Assembly (NCBI RefSeq): GCF_900108175.1
Contig: NZ_FNVO01000006.1
Coordinates: 186,001-250,000 of the forward strand
Direction of reading: 5' to 3'
Length of the DNA: 64,000 nt
Source: Thermomonospora echinospora
GTDB taxonomy: Bacteria; Actinomycetota; Actinomycetes; Streptosporangiales; Streptosporangiaceae
Part shown: one piece after another, positions 1 through 8,690 of the stretch
Numbering within the stretch: the stretch's first letter is position 1
Layout of the letters: each line of letters starts with the position of its first letter
Notes under the pieces: generated by a model
Database searches by the model: none
What the model saw: only the letters and a program-made list of their open reading frames with translations
Told to the model about the DNA's origin: nothing
Program-made: the position numbers and the translations under genes

Positions 1-387
1 GTCCTCCAGCACGCCGCCGGCCGCCAGGGTGCCCAGCCCGACGTACCAGTACATGATCACATCGAACTGGCCCGCCCCGGACTGCACGTCCAGCACCGAC
101 TTGGCCAGCAGCTTGTCGTAGGCGACCGGGGTGATCTGCAGGTCGGCTCCGGTCTCGGCCTTGAACGACTTGCGCAGGATCTCGAAGGCCCCGGCGTTGG
201 GCTGGTTGACCAGGACCTTGAGGGTGACTCCGTCCAGGTCGGGCCGGCCCGTCGGGTCGAGGGCCTCACCGGCCTCGCCGCCGCAGGCCGCCAGCAGCGG
301 GCCGGCGGCGGCGAGCGCGCCGAGGCCGAGGGCGCCGCGCAGCACCGTGCGGCGGGAGGTGCCGGGCCGGAACAGGGGTTGGGACAT
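1..387 (-). CDS. Extracellular solute-binding lipoprotein of an ABC transporter (3' end outside window)
   Basis: Read from an ATG at 387 on the minus strand; the gene runs off the window edge, so only about 129 residues are visible. The N-terminus has a twin-arginine segment (SRRTVLRG), a hydrophobic stretch and a lipobox-like LLAAC, so it is probably exported by Tat and lipid-anchored. The mature part (VTLKVLVNQPNAG, then a QFDVIMYWYVG segment) resembles family 1 extracellular solute-binding proteins. The gene starts 31 bp after the upstream monooxygenase gene ends and is likely its operon partner, delivering the substrate for uptake. The ligand cannot be read from the sequence; the DszC-like neighbours suggest an organosulfur compound (inference). 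Confidence 0.75.
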   Translation of the reverse strand, partial: MSQPLFRPGTSRRTVLRGALGLGALAAAGPLLAACGGEAGEALDPTGRPDLDGVTLKVLVNQPNAGAFEILRKSFKAETGADLQITPVAYDKLLAKSVLDVQSGAGQFDVIMYWYVGLGTLAAGGVLED

Positions 388-418
388 CACGCGTCCGTTC
401 TTCTTGGGTCTCGGGCGG

Positions 419-1639
419 TCAGGTGTAGAGGGTGAAGGGCGGGAACTCGCCGGTCAGGAAGTGCGCGCCGACCTCGCGCTGCTTGTAGGCCACGGGATCG
501 TGCAGGGTGTGGGTGCGGGCGTTGCGCCAGAACCGGTCCAGGGCCAGCGCCGCCCTCGTGGACCGCGCCCCGGTGACCTCGAAGATCCGCGAGGCGACGG
601 TCAGCGACGCCTCGGTCGCGGCGACCTTGGCGGTGGCGACCAGCACGGCCAGTTCCCCACGCCGCTCCTCGGTGAGGTCCTCGCGGCCGGGTCCGTGCAG
701 CGCGGGCTCGATCTCCTCGATCGCCTGGTCGGCCAGCGCCCGCGCGGCCCGCAGCCGGGCCACCAGCTCGCCGTAGGTGGCCAGCACGTACGGGTCGTCC
801 ACGGCGCGTTCGACACCGCTGAGCAGCCACGGGCGGGTGGTCGTGCGGGTGTAGTCGCGGGCGGAGGCCAGCGCCCCCTCCGCGATCCCCAGGTAGAACT
901 GCACGAACACGAGCTGGATCGCCGGGGTCACCAGCGTCACCCACGGGGAGGGGTTCTCCAGCGACCCGATGACGTCTTCGGCCGCGACCGGCACGGCGGC
1001 GAAGGAGACGCTCCCGCTGGCCGACAGCCGTTGCCCGATGTTGTCCCAGTCGTCCGGCCGGGTCACCCCGGGGTGCAGGGGGTTGGCGATGACGACGAGC
1101 GGTTCGCCCGTGTCCGCCCTGGTGGCGCCGACCGCCAGCCGGTCGCCGACCCGGGCCCCGGTGGCGAACGTCTTCGTCCCGTTCAGCTCGAAGCCTCCCG
1201 TGGGGCGCGGCGTCAGCGTCAGGTCGGGGTCGCGGGGGTTGAACGCCCCGCCCCACAGCCAGCGCGCGGCGGCGGCCTGCCGCTCGACCCGCTCCTGCAA
1301 CTGGGGCGAGCCGAAGAAGTGCAGGTTCCACGACAGCAGGTAGTGGTAGCCCAGCAGTTGCCCGATGCCGCCGTCGGCGGCGGCGATCTCCCTGGTCACC
1401 TGGTAGGCGGTGCGCCAGGTGGCGCCGCCGCCCCCGCGCTCGGCGGGGATCAGCAGGGTGAGCAGACCGGCCGTGCGCAGGTACTCGATCTCCTCGAACG
1501 GGGGCCGGCCGGCCCGGTCCCGCTCGGCGGCGTCCTCGGCCAGTTCGGCGGCGACCTCGCGGGCCAGCACGAGCCAGCCGTCGTGGTCGCGCGGCTGCGC
1601 CTTGGCCTCAGGGGCGGTGTCGGTGAATGCGGTGGTCAA
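419..1639 (-). CDS. DszC/SfnC-like flavin-dependent monooxygenase (acyl-CoA dehydrogenase fold)
   Basis: 406 residues from a TTG start at 1639, chosen because GGAGAGGACCC sits just upstream and homology begins right after it. The protein has the acyl-CoA dehydrogenase fold: N-terminal helical domain with AGLLTLLIPAERGGGG, a middle beta domain (LNGTKTFATGA, about residues 130-150) and a C-terminal helical domain ending with FWRNARTHTLHDPVAYK. That tail is typical of the DszC/SfnC branch, which uses reduced flavin and O2 to oxygenate sulfur compounds or related substrates rather than desaturating acyl-CoA. It follows a paralogue by 23 bp and precedes a solute-binding protein. The substrate is unknown. 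Confidence 0.85.
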   Translation of the reverse strand: MTTAFTDTAPEAKAQPRDHDGWLVLAREVAAELAEDAAERDRAGRPPFEEIEYLRTAGLLTLLIPAERGGGGATWRTAYQVTREIAAADGGIGQLLGYHYLLSWNLHFFGSPQLQERVERQAAAARWLWGGAFNPRDPDLTLTPRPTGGFELNGTKTFATGARVGDRLAVGATRADTGEPLVVIANPLHPGVTRPDDWDNIGQRLSASGSVSFAAVPVAAEDVIGSLENPSPWVTLVTPAIQLVFVQFYLGIAEGALASARDYTRTTTRPWLLSGVERAVDDPYVLATYGELVARLRAARALADQAIEEIEPALHGPGREDLTEERRGELAVLVATAKVAATEASLTVASRIFEVTGARSTRAALALDRFWRNARTHTLHDPVAYKQREVGAHFLTGEFPPFTLYT

Positions 1640-1662
1640 GGGTCCTCTCCCGGTGAACGCGC

Positions 1663-2961
1663 TCAGACGATGCCGTTGGGGGGCGGCGCCACGCCGTTCA
1701 GCGCGTGGTCGCCGAGGTGTTGAAGCTTCCAGCGGCGGGGGTCGTGCAGGGTGTGGGTGCGGGCGTTCCGCCAGTGGCGGTCCAAGTTGTAACGTTCCAG
1801 TGACGCGCGGGCACCGACCACGCCGAGCACTTCGCTGGACACCGTCAGCGCGGCGATGTCCCCCTGGGCCCGCGCGGCGGCCACCGCCAGCGAGGCCTCC
1901 GCCACCGGGTCCTCCGCCGTCAGGCTCCCGAACCCTCCGGACCCTCCCGGCCCGCTCCTTGGGGCGGCGGCCGGGTCGCCGGCCCCCGCGGCGGGTTCCG
2001 GATCGCCGCTGGAACGTTCCGGTCCGGCGGGACTCGGGTGCCCCAGCGCGGCGTCGAGCGCCTGGCCCGCGCGGACGAGCAGCGCCTCGGCGGCGCGGAC
2101 CAGCAGCGCCAACTCGCCGAACTTCTGGATCACCAGGGGTTCGCGGGCGAGCCGGTCGACCCCCGCCTCGGGCCACGGGCGGGCCGAGGCGCGGACGAAC
2201 GAGGCGCCCTCGGCCAGGGCTCCCCCGGCGATGCCCACGTCGATGGCCGCGTGCATGTACTGGCCGAAGGCGCCGAAGACCTCCGGGCGCTCGAAGGTGC
2301 GGTAGTGCGGTACGACGCGGTCGGCGGGGACGCGCACGTCGTTCAGGTGAACGGTGCCGCTGCCGGTGGTGCGCTGGCCGAAGCCCGACCAGTCGTCCAC
2401 CACCTCCAGCCCCGGCGCGTCCCGCGGGATGAACACCGCGTGGACGCGGCCCTCCTCGTCGGTCGCGTACACCGGGATCCAATGCGCGAAGGGGGAGCCG
2501 GTCGCGTACGACTTCGTCCCGCTGACGGTGTAGTCGCCGTCGGGCCGACGGGTCAGCCGCGTCCTGAACTCGAAGGCGTTGGCGGCGCCCGCCTCGGCCA
2601 GCGCGTTGCCGAAGCGCCGGCCCTTGAGCAGTTCGGCGTAGAAGAACGCGCGCTGCTCGCCGGTGCCGTTCTCGGCCAGCACTCGCACGAAGAAGAAGTG
2701 GTTCTGCGGGATCTGGCCGATGCTGGGGTCGGCGGCCGACAGCAGCCGGAAGACCTCCCCCAGCGTGACGGCGCCGACCCCGGCGCCGCCGTGCTCGCGC
2801 GGCACCGTGATGCCCAGCAGCCCGGACTCCGACAGCTCGGCCAGTTCGGTGACCGGCGGCGTGCGGTCGGCGTCCCGGCGGGCCGCGCCCACCGCCAGCC
2901 GCGCCGCCAGTTCCCGCGCGACCTCGACCGCCTCGGTGTCGTCACGGATCAGATGCGCCAT
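1663..2961 (-). CDS. DszC/SfnC-like flavin-dependent monooxygenase with a low-complexity insertion
   Basis: 432 residues from an ATG at 2961 preceded by GGAGG. The domain order matches the downstream paralogue: LLGITVPREHGGAG near residue 60, SGTKSYATGSPFAHWIPVYA near 150, and the C-terminal RHWRNARTHTLHDPRRWK. It is about 25 residues longer because of a Pro/Gly/Ser/Ala-rich stretch in the C-terminal helical domain (DNA about 1905-2045), where the family normally has a helix hairpin. A direct extension upstream of the ATG exists but lacks a ribosome site. It is the first intact gene of the minus-strand operon, and I infer the same organosulfur-scavenging role as its neighbour. Confidence 0.83.
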   Translation of the reverse strand: MAHLIRDDTEAVEVARELAARLAVGAARRDADRTPPVTELAELSESGLLGITVPREHGGAGVGAVTLGEVFRLLSAADPSIGQIPQNHFFFVRVLAENGTGEQRAFFYAELLKGRRFGNALAEAGAANAFEFRTRLTRRPDGDYTVSGTKSYATGSPFAHWIPVYATDEEGRVHAVFIPRDAPGLEVVDDWSGFGQRTTGSGTVHLNDVRVPADRVVPHYRTFERPEVFGAFGQYMHAAIDVGIAGGALAEGASFVRASARPWPEAGVDRLAREPLVIQKFGELALLVRAAEALLVRAGQALDAALGHPSPAGPERSSGDPEPAAGAGDPAAAPRSGPGGSGGFGSLTAEDPVAEASLAVAAARAQGDIAALTVSSEVLGVVGARASLERYNLDRHWRNARTHTLHDPRRWKLQHLGDHALNGVAPPPNGIV

Positions 2962-3081
2962 GGACGGCCGAACCTCCAGAACGAGAGTTGTTGACAGCAG
3001 GAATCTGAAATGACCGGGAACGGCGGACCGGGCGGCCCCCACCCCAGGGCCCCGCGTCGTGCCGGTCCGCCGCTCCCGGTG

Positions 3082-3261
3082 TCACGGGCCGGCCAGGCCG
3101 AGCGCGGCCTTGCCGACGATCTCGTGGACGGCCGCACACTCGCCGAACCGGCTCAGCAGGTCGTCGGTGAGCAGGGATGACTCCTGGGCGACCGTCATGG
3201 CACGCATCTCCTCGGCGGCGTCGGCGCGCACGCCGACAAAGCGGGTGAGCGCGGAGGTCAC
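3082..3261 (-). pseudogene. Possible remnant of an acyl-CoA dehydrogenase-like gene
   Basis: A 59-residue frame from GTG at 3261 with strong G/C third positions, reading VTSALTRFVGVRADAAEEM, then LLTDDLLSRFGE and finally VHEIVGKAALGLAGP. The first motif resembles the N-terminus of flavin-dependent ACAD-family proteins and the last resembles the C-terminal tails of the same family. It could therefore be the two ends of a third ACAD gene joined by a large internal deletion. It lies 120 bp upstream of the two intact DszC-like genes on the same strand. It could equally be a small real protein; the call rests on short motifs only. Confidence 0.3.
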
Positions 3262-3599
3262 CCGTTGTCGGCAGCGCGCCGGTCGGTGTGCAGGCCCCGA
3301 ACCGGCTCGGCCGGGGTCCGGGGAGGGCTCGCAGTGGGGAACGAAGCGTCGGCGGGCGTCGGCGCGGGGGCGACCGCAAGGGCGCCGCGGCAGGCGGTCA
3401 GCGCGGACACAGGGCGCTGGCCACGCGGCAAAAGTCCACGTGGCCTCGGCAGGTCAGGCGCATGGTCGGCAGCACGGAATGAGCGTAGGCACGCGACCCG
3501 CAAGAAGTCAACCTTTTTAGTAGGAAAACCATGCAATATGGCGGATCCAGGCCAAGACACCCAGGGCATTGCACACAGGGAAACAGCGGTCTACTGTGC
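3262..3599. other. Intergenic region with an AT-rich promoter-like block
   Basis: No frame here shows convincing coding character. Around 3505-3540 is a clear drop in GC, with TTGACTTCTTGCG and TACTAAAAAGG read on the minus strand; this is the most likely promoter zone for the minus-strand DszC-like operon. A half-site of the GAAAC motif (GGGAAACAGCG at 3578-3587) precedes the full operator at 3600. Confidence 0.4.
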
Positions 3600-3612
3600 G
3601 AAACACTGTTTC
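3600..3612. promoter_or_regulatory. GAAACACTGTTTC operator, site a
   Basis: Near-perfect palindrome (arms GAAACA/TGTTTC around one base) about 70 bp upstream of the secreted hydrolase start at 3681. It belongs to the set of seven similar sites in this window, which I assign to the IclR regulator encoded at 21123-21941. Confidence 0.7.
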
Positions 3613-3680
3613 CTTTCCACCGACTCTGCCGGTGGACCGGCCCCACGCTGCCCCGCACCACCGAGCCCAAGGAGACGACA

Positions 3681-4664
3681 GTGAAGGTCAACCTCAGACC
3701 ACGGCCCCGCCAGGCCGTGGCCGCGGTCACCGCGGCGATCGGCATGCTCATCGCGGCCATGGCCGTGGCCGCCCCGGCGGCGCAGGCCGCCACGGCGTGC
3801 TCCGGCTACTCCTCTGCCACCACCGCCTGCGTCAAGGACTCCACGACCATCGGGGGGACCTCCTACACCACCACCTGGTACCTGCCCAACGGCACCGCGT
3901 CGGCGCTGATGCTGGTCCAGCACGGGTTCAGCCGCAACTGCTCGCACCTGCGCAACAGCAGCAGGGCGATCGCCGAGAAGGGCGTCATGGTGTTCTGCGT
4001 GGACGCCGACATGACCGGCGGCAACGCGGCGCTGGGCGGCCGGCTCGGCGACCAGCTCGCCGCCCGTGCGATCACCCCGCCCAACGGCAGGGCGCTGCCG
4101 GCGAACTACATCGTCGGCGGCCACTCGGCCGGCGGCCACTTCGCGAGCGTCGTCGGCGCCCGCCTGGCCGCCGCCGGCTACCCGAACCTCAAGGGCGCGA
4201 TTCTGTTCGACGGGGTGGCCTCCGACGGCTTCACCGCCAACCTGCAGGCCGTCTCCGCCGGCGGCACCCGGCCGGTGCTGGAGATCGCGGCGCGGCCGAG
4301 CGTGATCAACCTGTTCAACAACTCCTTCGGCGCGCTGGCCTCGCTCGGGGCGGACTTCGTCGGCATCCAGTTGGTGTGGACCAAGTACACCCTGGGCGTC
4401 CCCTCCGGCGGCAGTTGCCACATCGACGTCGAGGGCGAGAACACCGACGCGATCGGCGTCCTCGGCTCCGGCTGCTCCCCCAGCTCCCAGCAGACCGCCT
4501 GGCTGCGCGACTTCACCTCGACCTGGGCCAAGGACATGGCGACCGGCTCCTACACCGCCTCCCACTACTGCGCGGACTCCGACGACCTGTCGACCTGCGG
4601 CAGCCGGGCCAACGTGGTGCTCGGCGGCGGCCTGCCGCTGGCGGCGGTCATCCCCAACTCCTGA
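3681..4664 (+). CDS. Secreted alpha/beta hydrolase
   Basis: 327 residues from GTG 3681, chosen for AAGGAG six bases upstream and because a Sec signal peptide follows at once (positively charged start, hydrophobic core, APAAQA cleavage region near residue 35). The mature enzyme has the alpha/beta-hydrolase nucleophile elbow GGHSAGGH, an early strand LMLVQHGFSRNC and several cysteines likely paired outside the cell. It probably hydrolyses an ester or lipid extracellularly. A strong hairpin follows the stop. The GAAAC palindrome upstream places it in the proposed IclR regulon, so an exported esterase acting on chlorophyll or another phytyl or lipid ester is possible, but the substrate is inference. 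Confidence 0.82.
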   Translation: MKVNLRPRPRQAVAAVTAAIGMLIAAMAVAAPAAQAATACSGYSSATTACVKDSTTIGGTSYTTTWYLPNGTASALMLVQHGFSRNCSHLRNSSRAIAEKGVMVFCVDADMTGGNAALGGRLGDQLAARAITPPNGRALPANYIVGGHSAGGHFASVVGARLAAAGYPNLKGAILFDGVASDGFTANLQAVSAGGTRPVLEIAARPSVINLFNNSFGALASLGADFVGIQLVWTKYTLGVPSGGSCHIDVEGENTDAIGVLGSGCSPSSQQTAWLRDFTSTWAKDMATGSYTASHYCADSDDLSTCGSRANVVLGGGLPLAAVIPNS

Positions 4665-4697
4665 CCTGTTCTTCTGGGGGCGACCCCCAGACCCCCG

Positions 4698-4728
4698 ACG
4701 GCGCCGCCGGACGACCCGGCGGCGCCGT
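4698..4728. terminator. Hairpin terminator after the secreted hydrolase
   Basis: A 13-bp perfect stem (ACGGCGCCGCCGG paired with CCGGCGGCGCCGT) lies 30 bp after the stop at 4664 and before the convergent glutamine-synthetase-like gene. There is no T-run, as is usual in high-GC actinobacteria. Confidence 0.7.
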
Positions 4729-4782
4729 TCGCGTCGGGCGGCCCGCCACATCGCCGGGGGCGTTGTCCGGGGCCGGGGCCGG

Positions 4783-6159
4783 TCAGTGCAGCCAGCGGGT
4801 ACGGGCGGCGATCTCCTCCGGGGCGGCCCCCTCGAAGCGGGCGATCTCGCCGCGCCGGACGTCGACGACGGTGCCGGCCACCGGCTCGCCCAGCGCCTCG
4901 CGCAGCACCGGGTCGGATTCGAAGGCGGCCACCGCCTCCGCCAGCGACGACGGCAGCCGGGCCACGTGCCGGGCGGCGCGCTCGGCCTCGTCCAGCGAAG
5001 CCGGGTCAACGTTCACCGGGTCGGGCAGCCGGGCGCCGCCGGCCAGCCCGTCCCGGCCCGCCGCCAGCAGCACCGTCAGCAGCAGGTAGGGGTCGGCGGC
5101 GGCGTCGAAGCACTTGACCTCGAAGTTGGCCGCCCGCGAGCGTTGCCCGGCCGGCCCGGTCACGAAGCGCAGCGCCGCCTCCCGGTTCTCCAGCCCCCAG
5201 CAGGCGAACGGGCCGGACCACTGCGAGGGGACCAGCCGCAGGTAGCTGGCGACCGTGGGGCAGCCCACGGCCAGCAGGGCGGGCAGCCGCGCCAGGACGC
5301 CGGCGGCGAACGCCTCCGCCTCGGCGCGCATCCCGTAGGGCCCGGAGCCGCCGGCCATCAGGTCGGCTCCGTCCCGCCACAGGCTCAGATGTACGTGGAA
5401 GCCGTTGCCGACCCCGTCGGCGACCACCTTGGGCGAGAAGGACGCGCGCATCCCGTGCCGGATCGTCACGGCGCGGATCGTCTGGCGCACCAGCACCGAG
5501 GTGTCGGCCGCGCCGACCGGGTCCTCGGCCGCCACCGACACCTCGTACTGCCCGGCCGCGTACTCCGGGTGCAACTGCTCGACCTCGACGCCCGCCGCGG
5601 CCAGCGAGCCCAGCACGTCCAGCAGGTACTCCGGCAGTTCGACGATGCGCGTCATGCCGTACGCCGGGCCCCGGGCGGCCGGGACGAACTCCTCCCCCGG
5701 CCCCTGCGAGACCGCCCACTCGATCTCGAAGGCGGCCCGGGCGGCCAGCCCCTGGGCGGTCAGCCGGGCGGCCTGGCCCCGCAGCAGGGCGCGGGCGTCC
5801 TGCGGATGGGCGGCGCCGTCCTGGTCGTAGCGGTCGGCGGGCGCCCACGCCCAGCCCGCCGGGGCGCCTAGGATCGTCAGCCGGTCCAGGTCGGGGTGCA
5901 GCCGCAGATCGCCCACGGGGCTGCCGGCGTACCGGCCGGCGATGACGGTGTCGTCGGCCAGATAGGCGTCGAAGACCGGCGAGACGCCCACCCCCCAGGC
6001 GGCGGCGTGCTCCAGCCGGGTGACGGGCACCGTCTTGACGCGGGTGATGCCGGCGGTGTCCACCCAGGTCAGCGCCACCGCCACGATCTGGCGGGCGGCC
6101 AGTTCCCGGGCCGCCGCCCGCGCCCGGGCGGCGCTGTGGGCGCGTTCCTGTTCGTTCAT
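4783..6159 (-). CDS. Glutamine synthetase-family ligase (FluG/GlnT-like)
   Basis: 458 residues from ATG 6159, which follows GAGGAAC. The C-terminal catalytic domain of the GS superfamily is recognisable: FEIEWAVSQG, VEQLHPEYAAGQYEVS, GNGFHVHLSLW and the ENREAALRF nucleotide/substrate region. The N-terminal beta-grasp part is short and divergent, unlike GlnA. Such paralogues usually join glutamate to amines (gamma-glutamylation) instead of making glutamine. It is divergent from an amidohydrolase gene with 133 bp between, the same two activities that are fused in fungal FluG-type proteins. The amine substrate cannot be read from sequence. Confidence 0.8.
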   Translation of the reverse strand: MNEQERAHSAARARAAARELAARQIVAVALTWVDTAGITRVKTVPVTRLEHAAAWGVGVSPVFDAYLADDTVIAGRYAGSPVGDLRLHPDLDRLTILGAPAGWAWAPADRYDQDGAAHPQDARALLRGQAARLTAQGLAARAAFEIEWAVSQGPGEEFVPAARGPAYGMTRIVELPEYLLDVLGSLAAAGVEVEQLHPEYAAGQYEVSVAAEDPVGAADTSVLVRQTIRAVTIRHGMRASFSPKVVADGVGNGFHVHLSLWRDGADLMAGGSGPYGMRAEAEAFAAGVLARLPALLAVGCPTVASYLRLVPSQWSGPFACWGLENREAALRFVTGPAGQRSRAANFEVKCFDAAADPYLLLTVLLAAGRDGLAGGARLPDPVNVDPASLDEAERAARHVARLPSSLAEAVAAFESDPVLREALGEPVAGTVVDVRRGEIARFEGAAPEEIAARTRWLH

Positions 6160-6292
6160 CACGTTCCTCGCCGCAATGGTCACTGTGAGCAACATCGTAG
6201 GTCGCCCGGTGGACCCGCCCGCAGACCGGTCCCTTCCCCGTGATCCGGCGGGCCGGGCGGGTAGCGGCAGCACAGGACACGAGGAGGCGACC

Positions 6293-7414
6293 GTGGACGT
6301 GCAATCGCTGCCGTTGATCGACCATCACTGTCACGGGCTGGTGCGCGAGGACCTCGACCGGGCCGGTTTCGAGGGCCGGCTCACCGAGGGCGACGGGGGC
6401 GGGCCGCTGGGCGGGACGTTGTTCGACTCCCATATCGGGCTGGCCGTGCGCCGCTGGTGCGCGCCGGTACTCGGCCTGCCCGCCCACGCCCCACCCGACG
6501 ACTACCTGGAGCGCCGCGCGGACCTGGGCGCCGACGAGGTGAACCGGCGGCTGCTGCGCGCCGCCGGGCTGGAGGCCCTGTGCGTCGACACCGGAGTCTC
6601 CGGGCCGCTGCTGTCACCGGCCGAGCTGGGCGAGGCGGCGAACGCGCGGGCGCACGAGGTGGTGCGGTTGGAGCAAGTCGCCGAGCAGGTCGCGGCGGCG
6701 GGCGGCACCGCCGTCGGGTTCGCCGACGCCTTCCGGGCCCGGCTGGACGAGCGCGCCCGCGACGCGGTCGGGTTCAAGTCGATCGCCGCCTACCGGACGG
6801 GGCTGGCGTTGCCGGGCGACCGCCCGGACGAGGCCGAGGTGACGGCGGCGGCCGGGCGCCTGCTGGGGTCGGCGGGGCCACCCCGGGTGGCCGACGAGAC
6901 GCTGCACGCCTTCCTGGTGTGGTGTGCGGCCGAGTACGGGCGGCCGATCCAGTTCCACGTCGGGTACGGCGACAACGACCTGCGCCTGGACCGGGCGGAC
7001 CCGCTGCTGCTCACCGACCTGCTGCGGGCGCTGGCCTCGACCGGCGCCCCGGTGATGCTGCTGCACAACTACCCGTTCCACCGGGAGGCCGGCTATCTCG
7101 CGCAGGTCTTTCCCAACGTGTTCGTCGACGTCAGCCTGGCGGTGCACAGCGTGGGCCGGCGGGCCGGGGCGGTGATCTGCGAGGCCCTGGAACTGGTCCC
7201 GTTCGGCAAGTTCCTGTACGCCTCCGACGCCTACCTGCTGCCCGAGCTGTACCACCTGTCCGCCGTCCTGTTCCGCTGCGCCCTGGGCGGGCTGCTGGAC
7301 GACGGCGTGGCCGACGGGTCCTGGACGGCCGACGACGCCGCCCGCATCGCCCGCCTGATCACCACGGAGAACGCCCGCCGCGTCTACCGCCTGCCCGCCC
7401 CCGCGGACTCGTGA
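6293..7414 (+). CDS. Amidohydrolase-family protein (FluG N-terminal-like)
   Basis: 373 residues from GTG 6293 with GAGGAGG just upstream. The N-terminus has the metal motif HHCHG (residues 11-15). Later comes IQFHVGYGDND, then VMLLHNYPF and VFVDVS, and finally LYASDAYLLPELY, where the Asp is the expected metal/catalytic residue of the TIM-barrel amidohydrolases. Length fits the FluG-type subgroup. It is divergent from the GS-like gene, so the pair probably builds or breaks gamma-glutamyl amides in one nitrogen-assimilation route (inference). A hairpin follows the gene. Confidence 0.8.
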   Translation: MDVQSLPLIDHHCHGLVREDLDRAGFEGRLTEGDGGGPLGGTLFDSHIGLAVRRWCAPVLGLPAHAPPDDYLERRADLGADEVNRRLLRAAGLEALCVDTGVSGPLLSPAELGEAANARAHEVVRLEQVAEQVAAAGGTAVGFADAFRARLDERARDAVGFKSIAAYRTGLALPGDRPDEAEVTAAAGRLLGSAGPPRVADETLHAFLVWCAAEYGRPIQFHVGYGDNDLRLDRADPLLLTDLLRALASTGAPVMLLHNYPFHREAGYLAQVFPNVFVDVSLAVHSVGRRAGAVICEALELVPFGKFLYASDAYLLPELYHLSAVLFRCALGGLLDDGVADGSWTADDAARIARLITTENARRVYRLPAPADS

Positions 7415-7545
7415 CGAGTCCGTAGCCACCCCAGGACACGTGGGCGCCCTCCAGAGACGTCCCCGCCCCGGTCCGAGGTCCCGGGGGGCCGCGGTCTCCG
7501 CCGGGCCGTTGCAGGGGACATCGAGGGGCACCGTGCCGGCAGGCG

Positions 7546-7578
7546 ACGGGCCGCCGCCGGGGTTCGGCGGCGGCCCGT
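7546..7578. terminator. Bidirectional hairpin terminator
   Basis: A 14-bp perfect stem (ACGGGCCGCCGCCG paired with CGGCGGCGGCCCGT) sits between the convergent genes ending at 7414 and 7604. Confidence 0.7.
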
Positions 7579-7603
7579 GCGCGCGGGGCGTCGGCGGGGT
7601 CGG

Positions 7604-8302
7604 TCAGCCGGTCGCGTAGAGGGTCTGGTCGAAGACGCCGGAGCCGGCCGTCTTCTCGCCCCTGACGATGCCGGCGCCGTTGGCCGTGCCGGTGGCCGGG
7701 CAGATGGCGCCGCTGCCGGACAGCCTGTCGAGCGAGGCGTTGTTCATCTTGCCCTGGGCCTCGGCGACCGAGGGGTTGGGCCGGTTGGGGTTATCGGGGT
7801 TGTACAGGTCGAAGGTGAGCGAGGAGACCGTCGACCCGAAGCCGTAGTAGCAGGTGGCCGAGATGCCGAAGACGGTGAGGTTGGCGCGGATCCGCAGGTC
7901 GGGGTCGGTGAAGGTCAGGGTGCCGTCCCGGCCGCCGGGGATCGGGGCGTAGTCCACGGTCGCGTCGGTGTAGGGCAGGTTCTGGAAGGTGATGTTGGCC
8001 GAGCCGCCGACGTTGCTGCTGCAGCCGGTGACGGTGGCGCTGTTCAGGCTGCCGGTACTGCTGGAGGTCAGCGTCCCGTTGAGGACGGCGGTGCTGCACT
8101 GCGCGGTGACGTTGACGCCGAGGATCCTGGCGTTGACGCTCAGCGGGCCGAGGTTGTCGAACCTGATGGCGCCCGAGTAGGGGAGCTCGGCGGGGCCACC
8201 GCGCCGGATGGTGGCGGGGGCGGCGGAGGCGCTGGTGGCCACCAGGCCCAGCACGGTGGCCGCGGCGAGAACGGGGGTGGCGAATCTCGCGAGGACGTGC
8301 AT
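7604..8302 (-). CDS. Secreted beta-rich protein of unknown function
   Basis: 232 residues from ATG 8302 with CAGGAG at a good distance. A clean Sec signal peptide ends near ATSASAAP. The mature part is rich in Ser, Thr, Asn and Gly with alternating hydrophobic residues and five spaced cysteines (AQCSTA, TGCSSN, ATCYYG, AICPAT), as expected for an exported beta-sandwich. It loosely resembles the N-terminal domain of the WxL-like protein at 18092 (both have a Cys plus FG.. strand pattern). No catalytic motif is visible. It stands alone between a hairpin and a 445-bp regulatory gap; I do not know its function. Confidence 0.7.
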   Translation of the reverse strand: MHVLARFATPVLAAATVLGLVATSASAAPATIRRGGPAELPYSGAIRFDNLGPLSVNARILGVNVTAQCSTAVLNGTLTSSSTGSLNSATVTGCSSNVGGSANITFQNLPYTDATVDYAPIPGGRDGTLTFTDPDLRIRANLTVFGISATCYYGFGSTVSSLTFDLYNPDNPNRPNPSVAEAQGKMNNASLDRLSGSGAICPATGTANGAGIVRGEKTAGSGVFDQTLYATG

Positions 8303-8690
8303 CGACTGCTCCTGTCGATCGGCGGGGTGGGAGGCGCCGACGTGCGGACAGCGGAGTGATCACCGGCCGGCCCCAGGGTGTCGCCGTCGGCCCGGTCACC
8401 GCCGCCGGCCTGGCCGACCGCCAGCAGTAACCGCTTACTGATTACTAACCCGATCCCGATCGAAGGTCAATCGTCCATTTATGACCTGGTTTGGCCATGA
8501 ATGAGCCATAGATGCCTATATGAGAAATATCGGATGATTGGGGGTTCGGGCGCGGGCCGTCGAGTCGAGGCCCGGTAAGGAGGAGCAGTGGACGGGCCGG
8601 GCCCGTTCAGTGCGTGAAGTCCACGGTCAACGTCGCTGTGAGCCCTCGCGGGCTTTGCACGGTGGCGGAGTGCATCTTGCCAGAAGGAGA
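8303..8690. other. Long intergenic regulatory region
   Basis: No coding frame is supported. The stretch about 8420-8540 is markedly AT-rich, with an imperfect GTAA-N4-TTAC palindrome around 8427-8440 and TATATGAGAAATATC near 8515, suitable for the promoter of the minus-strand secreted protein or for a regulator site. The right side leads into the GAAAC operator at 8691. Confidence 0.4.

Noticed and set aside
131-1723. 530-codon plus-strand frame opposite the DszC-like gene
   Set aside because: No recognisable domain and complete overlap with a conserved enzyme on the other strand.
3531-3680. Earlier start for the secreted hydrolase
   Set aside because: The extension passes through the operator and lacks a ribosome site, while GTG 3681 has AAGGAG and is followed directly by a signal peptide.
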